Shown piece by piece: positions 49,622 through 59,548 of a stretch of 64,000 nucleotides of DNA. This DNA comes from Oenanthe sinensis (Eukaryota > Streptophyta > Magnoliopsida > Apiales > Apiaceae), in contig CM053796.1 of NCBI GenBank assembly GCA_028671895.1, forward strand, positions 33,106,860-33,170,859, given 5' to 3'. The notes below the pieces were generated by a model. It made no database searches and was not told the DNA's origin. It saw only the letters and a program-made list of their open reading frames with translations. Within the stretch, counting starts at the first letter, position 1; every line of letters starts with the position of its first letter. The translations under genes and the position numbers were made by a program.

Positions 49622-50929
49622 TGATGCGTTTTAAAATATAATACCGCAAGTGCACGGTGTCTGTTATTAGCAGAGACTGGCAAGTACGGGTGGAATCCAC
49701 AAGGAGACGGGTTTTATCAATTTCAAGTTAATTATCACAGATTGTTTCAAGAGCAAACGAATATTTGAAGATATTAATTAACTACTAATTAAAAATAACA
49801 CTAATTAAATATACTAAATTAATAAATTAAAAACCTAGGGCAATCAGTTCCACCATGCTTACACTATAACTGGCTTATAAGCTAAAATATTAAAAGTGGT
49901 CATGCAACTAGAGTTTGTTAATCTCTCTCAAGCATTAACACTCTCGAAACATGTTTACACAATTAACAATTTTTAGTAATTCAATTAGTCAAGTAATTAG
50001 AGTAGTGTTAATCTCTCTCGAGCATCAACGATATCAGAAATCCAATGATGCTCTCGCACTCAAATTCAATTCTGCTAATCGTATGTGTGCCTCTAGTAAG
50101 TAAATCTCTCGATCCATACCCCTATTTGCATAGAATCAATTCATGATATCGGCCGATTACATAAATCAATAATTAAAACATATCAATTAGAATTACATAA
50201 CCCATCAAATCACTGTAAAAATCATGTCAATATTATAGTGCAAACATGGCTTCCCCTTAAGCCCTAGAAACAACTACTCGCTAATAATTAAACAAGTAAA
50301 ACAATTAAGAACAAAAAGAAACATAATTAAACTAATAAGAATTAAGAAAAGATTGGATAAGAAAACCTTGAATTATCCTTGTCACATGAAAAAGTAGTGG
50401 CCTCCATCCATCTCTATCTAACCCTAATACTAAACTACTCTTATCTAATAATAATAACATCTCCTATATTAATAACTGATATGCCTCTAATATCTATTTA
50501 TTTTTAATGCTCTAAAGCAAATACAAATAGGTTTCATAAACCGAGTAGAATTCTCAATGTAAAATTCGTAGTTGACTTTTCTGTCCAGTTTCTGGGCTGA
50601 TCCAGTAAAATTCTATTTATTGGCCCACTCCTGAATTAAAGAGAATTCCATAAGCTTCGCATGGACTGTAAAATCGTCCAATTCTGACTTCTGAAACTCA
50701 AGATATGGCCCAAACAGCGTCTGTAATGCAAGCAGCCCAATAAATACGAATTTCCTTCTATTTTGACTCCAAAATAGCTCTTTAAGCCCAAATTCTTTCA
50801 AGTTTGGGATTTTCCTCTTTTCTGCAATAAAACATTAAAATCTATGAAATAAATATCCAATTAATGTAAAATACTATTAAATATGAGAATAAAAATAAGA
50901 TAGAATATATATAAAAATATATTCTATCA
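49622..50929 (-). repeat. 5' LTR of the nested gypsy element
   Basis: Same 1308-bp sequence as 44592-45899 with about seven substitutions, for example C to G near 49690 and T to G in TCTATTAAATAAA (45810) / TCTATGAAATAAA (50841). Confidence 0.93.
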
Positions 50930-51474
50930 AAGCAACTTAAAGAAAAGTTGAAGGCAGTCACTAATAAATCTAAAAAGGTGAAAAGAAATAGGAATGATAA
51001 AGTAGGAATTACTAAGGAGAATAACTACATGAATATCCCTGATGCTCCTAGGAAAACCTGTTTTATTTTGGAAATTCAAATCACCTTGCTATTGACTGCA
51101 AACAAAAGAAAAAGAAAGAACCTGAAAAACCTAGGTTTGAGGCTAGAAAACAAACAAGATCAAATCCCCGTTTTCACTGTGGTAGTTTATGGCATTCTAT
51201 TTATAAATGCAAAGATTATCATAATTTGTATTACAATTCTTACAAACCACAACCTCAAATGAGTAATTCTCCAAAACATACTGTCAAGCAAAAATATGTG
51301 ATAAAGACTGATAAAAGGAGTGTAAACTCTGACAGTACAAACTCTGTAAATGCTAACTCTGATCATGTAAACTCTGTTAACACAAACTCTGACAAAAGAA
51401 CTTCTGCTGTAAAAGTTAACAAGTTTTCAAAGAAAGGACCCAAACTAGTTTGTATCCCCATAACTACTAATTAA
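50930..51474 (+). pseudogene. gag 3' part of the SIRE-like copia element, frameshifted
   Basis: Sequence continues gag after the nested element, beginning with the second AAGCA target copy. The frame changes near 51060, between a TGTTTTATTTTGG run and the zinc-knuckle-like GNSNHLAIDC, consistent with a one-base deletion; TAA at 51472 ends the second frame. A further Cys/His pair (FHCGSLWHSIYKC) follows, then a run of Asn-Ser triplets encoded by AACTCTG repeats (51325-51395). Confidence 0.8.
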
Positions 51475-51488
51475 ATTGCATTTACTGA

Positions 51489-54400
51489 TTGCAGGGAAAT
51501 AGGAAGAACATTCTAGTGATTGATAGTGGATGTTCTGCACATATGACTGGAAATAAATCCCTGCTTTCAGAGTTTGAGGAGAAGGCTGGCCCAGCAGTAT
51601 CTTATGGAGATGGCAACATAGGAAGAACACTGGGATATGGCAACATAGTGATTGGAAATGTCATCATTGAGAAAGTAGCTCTGGTTGAAGGACTCAAACA
51701 TAATCTGCTAAGTGTGAGTCAAATGACAGACAAAGATTATTCTGTGGAATTTCATGGAACTCATTGTGAAGTGAAAAGCAAGAAAAATGGAAAAATAGTT
51801 CTTGTTGGCCACAGACATAACAATTTATTTGAAGCTAGCTTGGATATTAATTCTAATGGTCCCTTAACCTGTCTACTTGGAAAGGCATCACCAATGGAAA
51901 GCTGGAATTGGCACAAAAAGTTGTGTCACTTGAATTTTGGAAACATTAATGAATTGATAAAGAAGGACCTAGTTAGAGGTCTTCCAAAAGTTCAAATTCA
52001 TCCTGATGGACTTTGTGATTCATGTCAAAAGGCCAAACAAAAGAAGACATATTTCAAGAGCAAAACTGAAAATTCAATTGATCAACCTTTTCATCTATTG
52101 CATCTTGACTTATTTGGTCCAGTTAATATCATGTCCATTGGAAAGAAGAAATACACTCTGGTAATAGTTGATGATTTCACTAGATTTACTTGGGTGTACT
52201 TTTTGCACAAGAAGGATGAAACTGCAGAAACAATTATTGATCATATTGCAATGACTGAGAATGGATCAACTCACAAAGTAAAGAATCTAAGGAGTGACAA
52301 TGGAACAGAGTTTAAGAACTCAACAATGGAGGAATTCTGCTCAACAAAATGTATTACTCAACAATTCTCAGCACCTGGCACACCTCAACAAAATGGTGTA
52401 GTTGAAAGATAGAACATAACTTTAATAGAAGCTGCCAGAACAATGCTAGAAGGAGCAAAGCTACCTACTTATTTTTGGGCAGAAGCTGTGAACACTGCAT
52501 GCATTACTCAGAATTGTTCCTTAATAAACAAACATGGAATGACTCCATATGAATCTTTGAAAGGAAGAAATCCAAATGTCAAGTACTTTCACATCTTTGG
52601 ATGCAAGTGTTTTATTCTCAAAACACATCCTGAACAATTGAAGAAGTTTGAACTTAAAGCAGATGAATGAATTTTTATTGGATATGCAACAACTTCTAAA
52701 ACCTCTTCAAGGGCATTCAAAATATTCAATTTAAGGACAATGACAGTCATGGAATCAATTAATGTCTCCTTTGATGAAGGGAAGATAGCTGGGTTACATG
52801 ATAAAGATGCACAAGAAACTCTAAGATTTGAGAATGAACTCCAGAAAATAAACTCTGTTCAACTAAACTCTGGTGAGGTAATCTCTGATTCTTTAAACTC
52901 TGATTCAGAATTGATTGAAATAGAAATTGAAGATTCTGCACATGTTGAGGGGGAGCAACATCAATCAAGTACTAGCATTGGAGATCAAAATACAGTAATT
53001 GAAATATCAGAGTCTGACCAAACTCTGAACAACACAAACTCTGAAACCCTAAACTCTGATCATTCAAACTCTGAGACCACAAAGTCTGAGACCTCAATCT
53101 CTGATAACTCAAACTCTGAGTACCTAAACTCTGAGTCATCAAACACTGATGGAATCACATCTTCAGGGGGAGGATCAGCATTTACAGAAGGATCATTCTA
53201 TGAAGGCACAAATCATGGGGGAGCATCTAGTTCAAGAACTTTTCCACATCTCAGGAATTGGACTAAAGATCACACACCTGATTTAATTATTGGTGATCTG
53301 GAAAGTGGAGTAAAAACAAGAAAAGCTACTCAGAATGAATGTCTATTTCATAGTTTTCTTTCTCAAACAGAACCAAAGAAGGTTGGTGAAGATGCTTTGA
53401 AGGATGCAGATTGGATTACTGCAATGCAGGAAGAATTGAATGAGTTTGAAAGGAATGAAGTTTGGACCTTAGTTCTAAGGCCAAATAATAGATCTATTGT
53501 TGGCACAAAATGGGTATTCAGGAACAAGACAGACTCTGATGGAATAATTACAAGAAACAAAGCAAGACTGGTAGCCAAAGGTTATTCTCAACAGGAAGGG
53601 ATTGATTATGATGAAACCTATGCACCTGTAGCAAGACTTGAGGCAATCAGAATTTTTCTTGCTTGTGCTGCACATAAGAAATTCAAGGTTTACCAGATGG
53701 ATGTTAAAAGTGCATTTTTAAATGGTGAACTTGAAGAAGAAGTCTATGTTGAACAACCACCTGGCTTTGTTAATCTGAAATATCCAAATCATGTCTACAG
53801 ATTGGATAAAGCTTTATATGGACTAAAACAAGCACCAAGGGCCTGGTATGAAATTCTGGCTCTATTCTTACTTGAAAATAATTTCACTAGAGGAACAATT
53901 GATAAAACCTTGTTTTATAGAACTCAAGGTAAGGATTTATTATTGGTACAAATATATGTTGATGATATTATATTTGGTTCCACCAATGAGAAACTCTGTG
54001 AAAGATTTTCAAAGTTAATGCAGTCCAGGTATCAAATGAGCATGATGGGAGAATTGAGTTATTTTTTAGGCTTACAAGTGAAACAATCTGAAGAAGGCTT
54101 TTTCATTAATCAGTCTAAATATAAAAATAATTTACTCACTAAGTTTCAAATGCAAGATTCTGCATCTGCTACAACTCCTATGGCTACTGCAACAAAGCTT
54201 GATCAAGACACTGGAGAACCTGTTGATGTTACAGCATACAGAGGGATGATTGATTCTCTACTTTACTTGACTGCTAGTAGGCCAGACATCATGTTTGCCA
54301 CATGTCTATGTGCCAGATTTCAAGCGAATCCAAGAACACCTCATTTAATTGCTGTGAAGAGAATATTCAGATATCTCAAGGGCACTGTTAATCTTGGCTT

Positions 54401-54902
54401 ATGGTATCCTAGGGATTCTAATTTTAAATTAATAGGCTATTCAGATGCTGATTTTGCAGGATGCAAAATTGACAGGAAAAGCACAAGTGGCAGTTGCCAA
54501 TTTTTAGGTGGAAGACTTGTGTCATGGTTCAGCAAAAAGCAGAAATCAATTTCAACATCAACTGCAGAGGCTGGATATATAGCTGCTGGAAGCTGCTGTG
54601 CACAGATCTTATGGATGAGAAATCAATTATTAGACTATGGTTTGAAATTTTCAAAAATTCCTATTTATTGTGATAACCAAAGTGCTATTGCAATGACAGG
54701 AAATCCAGTCCAGCATTCTCTGACAAAACACATCAGTATCAGATATCACTTCATAAGGGAACATGGGGAGAGAGGCACAATTGAATTACATTTTGTTCCT
54801 ACAGATCAACAATTAGCAGATATATTCACCAAGCCCTTGCCTGAAGCAACATTTAACAGACTGGTTTCTGAATTAGGGATGGTGACAAGTGGCTCAACTT
54901 AG
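51489..54902 (+). pseudogene. pol of the SIRE-like copia element (protease, integrase, RT, RNase H)
   Basis: One frame runs through the whole stretch with only two internal stops, TAG at 52410 and TGA at 52668. In order: protease (DSGCSAHMTG, from about 51520), the integrase His/Cys domain (HKKLCHL...CDSCQKAK) and DDE core (LDLFGP, SDNGTE, NGVVE), a spacer of about 150 residues rich in NSD/NSE triplets (52850-53160), reverse transcriptase with YVDD at 53955, and RNase H (GYSDADFAG, STAEAGYIA, YCDNQSAIA). Both stops change conserved positions just after the integrase core. The enzyme set is typical Ty1/copia. It is a recent pseudogene: apart from the stops it is well conserved. Confidence 0.93.
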
Positions 54903-55448
54903 CAAGTTTCAGACACTCAGAGTATAGGTCAGAGTATGGGGTAAACTCTGATGAAAATGGAACAAACTCTGATCATTGAAGCATCTAATCTCTGATCACA
55001 AGTTATCAGTATTTATGGTAAACTCTGTCAGAGTATGTGGTAAACTCTGACAGTACATACTAAACTCTGACTCATATAAACTCTGATCTGTAAACTCTGA
55101 TTAAGTGGTAAACTCTGAAATCATATTTATGACATCATATTTCATTTTATAACATCATAATTATTAATCTCTGACTGGACTTGTAATAAGGCGCATGTAT
55201 CTCACGAATGACGGTTCCTATTATTACACAACACACACACACTTGCTGTATTTTGATACTTGGTCTACTCATTACTGCTCAAATTATTTCTTGCCACGTG
55301 TCCCACTAAAGGGTATATGCAATTGAGAGGGAATAGTTTAATTTATTTTGTTTCACTGTGAATTATTCATCTACATCGTTTATTCTATCTTTCTCTCTCG
55401 TCTTATCAAACCCTAATTGTTATTCACACTTCATATCTCAAAACTTCA
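54903..55448 (+). other. Motif-rich 3' non-coding region of the SIRE-like element
   Basis: Between pol and the extra ORF, 54930-55115 carries at least eight copies of AAACTCTG, some facing CAGAGTAT on the same strand as imperfect palindromes. A CA-repeat lies near 55218-55232. The last 100 bases (TTTCTCTCTCGTC, AAACCCTAATTG) resemble a plant 5' UTR. Confidence 0.7.
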
Positions 55449-55726
55449 ATGGCGTCTAAGGGTATTACTTTTCAGACCTATTCTTTTGCTGCAACAAACT
55501 ACATCTCTCTTCTATCTAAGGATGAAGCACCTCCGGATTTTCATGTGATTCAGGATTTTCTGCAGAACACTTATATTGGGTACGCACTTCAGGAACCCAC
55601 GAACTTCTCCGCTCAATCTCTGCTCAAAATCTGGTCAACTGCAAAGTTTAATAATGCTAATGATAATGAGGAGCCGATAATAACATTTCAATGCAATGGC
55701 AAGTATTCCATTAATCCTGCTGTGGT
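55449..55726 (+). pseudogene. Extra 3' ORF of the SIRE-like element, truncated by insertion
   Basis: The frame starts at ATG 55449 and gives about 92 residues of its own before the LTR of the next copia element supplies the last few codons and a stop. The segment (HVIQDFLQN, YALQEPTNFSAQSLLKIWSTA, ITFQCNGKYSINPAVVESV) resembles the N-terminal domain of the extra ORFs found in some plant retroelements downstream of pol; its function is unknown. It has been called env-like in SIRE elements, but no signal peptide or membrane segment is seen in the part present. Confidence 0.6.
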
Positions 55727-57281
55727 TGAAAGTGTTTGTCCTAAATCCAATCATGTATGATGAGTTAGGAAGAACTTTCTTGTATTCTTATTTGATTTCA
55801 TTAATATTAATAAAAGACTTATTTGTTTTATTACGGGCTTTATCTGTTTAAAGTGTCTTAAATAAGATGTTCCATAGTTTAGAGTGAAGCTTCTAGAATT
55901 ATAATGAGATTATAATAGTGAGATCTAGAAGATGATGACTCTTGACTTAAACAGTTCCTGATCATAGGATAACTAATTGGAAGTTAGTGAATCCGCAAAG
56001 ATTGGTACATACTATGCTTGCTCCTTTAAGGAGGATGTCTGTTCTCATAGGCATTTGTGTGGTGACACTATAGCTAGTATGTAGGTGCTTATTAAGGAAT
56101 AAGTTCACTGAACGTGACTCGATAAATTGAACAACTAATGGAGTTTACTCATGTGTCAATAGTTGTTCACTAAGTGATAGTTGCGCAAGTATCCTTAGAC
56201 TTGAGATCGTTAAAGTTATCTTGTATATAATGAACTATGTTTTGGTTTAGTCCTTAGTCTCAAGGACATCCATTAGGTCTATTCTGGGCATAGGGATTTG
56301 TGTATGAAGATAGTTAACGTCAATAGAGGATCCACCCCTTCCAGTATGGGAAGAGAATATCCTATGTTATTCTTAGTATGCGAGTTCTGGAATCTCTGGC
56401 GAGAGTGAATGAAATTAGAAAGGAGTTTCTAATTTGCATTAATATGAACTTTGCACTATGAATAAGAAAACATATGATTAAATTTAATAGGCTTGACACG
56501 AGTTCCATGCCTTGTATTTAATCGGGATATTGTAGGGTGGAAGGAATTGATTGTGCGGTAACTAGTCACTGACAGGTTCTTGGCAGTGAATTCATATTAT
56601 CCGGATAGTCGCGATATGTTGAGAAGCATCACTCACGATGTAGAATAAATATAATTAATCAGTTAATTATATTTAATGAATTATTAGAATTCATATAAAT
56701 AATAAATAAAAAGTTTATTATTATTTATTTCTACTACCGGCTTAATATTGAACCTACATGGTCACACCATAAAAGAATATTTTCTTTGATGAAAAGATTT
56801 AAATTATGAGAGAGAGAATTATTTTCTAAATAGTTTAGAAAAGGAAATAATGATTAAAATAGTTTTAATTATTATTAAAGCATTTTATTAAAATATGGGG
56901 TTTAATATAATAATATATATTGATATATTATTTATGGAAAAACCCTAGGATGGTCCTATAAATAGAATGAGATGCATCATTCTAAACACACTTCTAGGTT
57001 TTGGAGAAAACACAAGCCTCCATCTCTCTCTCTCTCTTTTCTCTCTAAAAGGTTTTAGAAATTTTTGAAGATCTTCATCAAAGGAAGAATTCTTGGTGGA
57101 TACAGGTAGAGTACTTCACACTCTGAGAAGTAGCTGCTAGGATCTCTTGTTCACACACTTGGATCGCTTTAAAGGTATGGTTTCGATTCCATCTCGATTT
57201 ATATGATAATATGCGATCATATATATGAGTTTACGGTAAAAATTGTAATATCATGCTTCCGTACCTCCGTAAATTCCTTCA
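55727..57281 (+). repeat. 5' LTR of the young copia element
   Basis: 1555 bp from TGAAAGTGTTTGTCC to AAATTCCTTCA. The left boundary is fixed by its copy at 63490, the right by the primer site that follows. Confidence 0.9.
56957..56964 (+). promoter_or_regulatory. TATA box in the 5' LTR of the young copia element
   Basis: TATAAATA lies about 320 bp before the LTR end and is followed by a CT-rich tract (57018-57046). This fits the U3/R junction of a plant LTR promoter. Confidence 0.65.
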
Positions 57282-57282
57282 A

Positions 57283-57297
57283 TGGCATCAGAGCCAG
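57283..57297 (+). promoter_or_regulatory. Primer-binding site of the young copia element
   Basis: TGGCATCAGAGCCAG starts one base after the LTR and resembles the initiator tRNA-Met site with a C for T at position 4. Confidence 0.75.
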
Positions 57298-59548
57298 GTT
57301 ATGCATATAGAGATTCATGTAAAAAATTTCAGATTTTTTGGAGCATGTATGGATTTATTATGATTTTTGCAAGTTTATTTAGATTTAATTATGAATTAAT
57401 TCGAAATATTTTTTGCATGAGATTTTGACCACTGATCTGGATTCTACAAGTGTTGTGGATCATCTGGGTATTTTTTTCATAATTTTCTGATGTATAGATT
57501 ATTTGTTATGAATTTTTTAAAATTGTTTTAATTAAAATTCATGTAATAATTATGCATGTTGAAAAATATGGATTAATATTTGCACTAGGACCCTTGGCTG
57601 ATTTGGTTATTTTAATATGCTGTTGGATATCAAAAATGATGTTTTTATGTTTTTTTATTAATTTATTAATTAATAGTTAATTAATTTATTAATATTAAAA
57701 TATAAAGATATTAATAATAGTTATTATAATAGTTAATATATATAAACGTTTATGTATAAAACGAAACGGCAGACTGTTACACAGCAACGGTCAAAATTTT
57801 TTTTCCTTTCCCAGCCGCGGTCACGCGCGCGTGGCTAACAGACAAGGATATGGGCTGTTGCGCATTAAAGTAATGCGTGACAGTGTCTATTACGCATTTA
57901 TGAAATGCGTTACAGCTTGTAACGCATACGATACACGCGTTACACCGGAAAATTGGCTTTAATGGCTGTAACGCGTGTGATAAATGCGTTACGCCCCTCC
58001 TGTCCACATTAAATTTGATTTTTGGGGAGTTTCGTAACTCCGATTTGGGCGTGCAATATATCGTTGGATTCATTTTTCCGAGACGGATTTAATGGAGTGG
58101 TCAAATAATTTTAATATAAAAGTTTTGAACTGTCCATATTCCCAAAAGTGTTTTAAAGCATGTATTAATTGTTTTAATTGCTTTTTTTTACTATAATAAA
58201 TCCATACATCATTATATCATTGTATGACATGATATTTCTTGCATGCTTACTTGTTTATTTAATTTTATATATGAGATATATGCCTAGATTTACCATGCGA
58301 TGATAGATTTAGGTGGACTTAAATCAACATAAGGCGTGCTCTAGAAAATCTAGAATAGGAATCGTTTCTTGCCTTAACAATAATATTATATATATACAAT
58401 CATGAGATTCTTGTGTTTGCAAAACACGTAATTAAATATGAATTTTCAATATTGAGAGAAAGGATGATTCTGTCTAAGAAAGGGGTATTAAGTGACGCCT
58501 CTTGACAATGCTCCCCCCGATCTGGGAATCATCCGATTATCGATTATTGATTTGAAATATTTAATTTAAAAGGAAGAATCTCTTTATAATATGATTATGA
58601 TTGTTAAATAATATTGTTTAATTAATAATGGTTGATAATTATTTATTTATGAAATAAATAATCAGTTAACAAATTTTATTAATTGATTAAATAAGATTTA
58701 TTCGATTATAAAATAGTTAAGATGTGATCTTAATATTATTAATTTAATTTAAGAAATTAAATTAAGGGAGATATTTATTTTCTAAAAAAGGTTTAGAAAT
58801 AGTATTAATAATTAAAAGAGTTTTGATTATTAGTTAATTATTTGGTTAGTAATTGTAATACTTTATAGATAACATTTAGTTGAAATTTTTGTCTATAAAA
58901 TATGTATAATTATAAACCTTATAATAAAAATCCCTCTTAATTAAAAATAATATCAAGTAGTAATTGGCCAATGACACAACGGGCTTGTGTCGGTCATAGT
59001 CTTCCAACACGATAGAAAGTAGTTCTTATTTTTGAATCATTGTCGTTTCGTGCTACAGCCGAGGGCTTTGATTTCGAAATAAGAAATACTTGTCTATTAC
59101 ATAGAGATGTATACAATGAGTTAGAATCTAATAGTCGTTACGTGCCACAGCCGTGGGCAGTTGGAGACTGATTCAGTTGTATGAAATGTTGGGTTAGACT
59201 TGACTTAGAATATTGAGTTTGTCGTGCCACAGCCGTGACTCAATTATTCAAGAGGCTAAAGTTTTAATTAGGGAATGACATGAGATGTTATTGACAAGAG
59301 TTGTCTGCCTACTGAACATCACATGGCGTTTCGTGCTACAGCCGAGGTTGTGTGATGGAATGTAGGATCCCTATTCCCACTAGCATTATGAATGCTTAAT
59401 TTTTCACTTAGAGGGTTGTATAAATTAGATAAACTAGAGGGAGCCACTTATGAATAAAGACCCGATTCATATAGTGTTTTAATAATGAAATTGATTATTT
59501 GCTAAGTGTTGTTATGTGTTTGTCATTTACAGATCTTAGATATACATC
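57298..59548 (+). other. Long leader of the young copia element
   Basis: About 2.25 kb of non-coding DNA before the polyprotein. It holds a GC-rich cluster of GCGTTAC/GTAACGC words (57861-57995), long AT-rich tracts, and four spaced CGTGC(T/C)ACAGCCG motifs (59045-59347). A 98-codon ORF on the - strand overlaps the first cluster; I consider it chance. Confidence 0.75.
59045..59347 (+). repeat. Four spaced copies of CGTGCYACAGCCG
   Basis: Copies lie at about 59049, 59141, 59223 and 59332, each preceded by GT/TT and followed by AGG, TGG or TGA. Copies 1 and 4 share GTTTCGTGCTACAGCCGAGG; copies 2 and 3 have CGTGCCACAGCCGTG, which can fold on itself. Spacing is 80-110 bp. They end about 200 bases before the polyprotein start. 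Confidence 0.85.

Larger units (their letters stand above)
44592..50929 (-). mobile_element. Non-autonomous Tat/Athila-like Ty3/gypsy element nested in gag
   Basis: The element is 6338 bp with two 1308-bp LTRs (44592-45899 and 49622-50929) and the 5-bp duplication AAGCA on both sides (44587-44591 and 50930-50934). By eye the LTRs differ at about seven positions. On the - strand the 5' LTR is followed by TGGCGCCGCTGCCGGGGA (49615 down to 49598), a tRNA-Asp-type primer site typical of Athila and Tat, and the 3' LTR is preceded by the purine tract GTGTGGGGATG. There is no full pol, only one chimeric ORF, so it must be mobilised in trans. Confidence 0.92.
42286..55726 (+). mobile_element. Decayed SIRE-like Ty1/copia retrotransposon (host of two nested insertions)
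   Basis: Parts seen: 5' LTR 42286-42823, initiator-Met-type primer site at 42826, gag from 42874, pol to 54902, a repeat-rich 3' region and an extra ORF from 55449. Gag is interrupted by a gypsy element at 44592-50929, and the extra ORF is cut at 55726 by another copia element; the rest, including the 3' LTR, must lie beyond the window. The order PR-IN-RT-RNaseH marks Ty1/copia, and the extra 3' ORF and gag type point to the SIRE lineage (inference). It is no longer coding-competent: one frameshift and several in-frame stops. Confidence 0.88.

Noticed and set aside
57777..58073. 98-codon - strand ORF in the copia leader
   Set aside because: It runs through the GCGTTAC cluster, has no domain and lies antisense in a non-coding leader.
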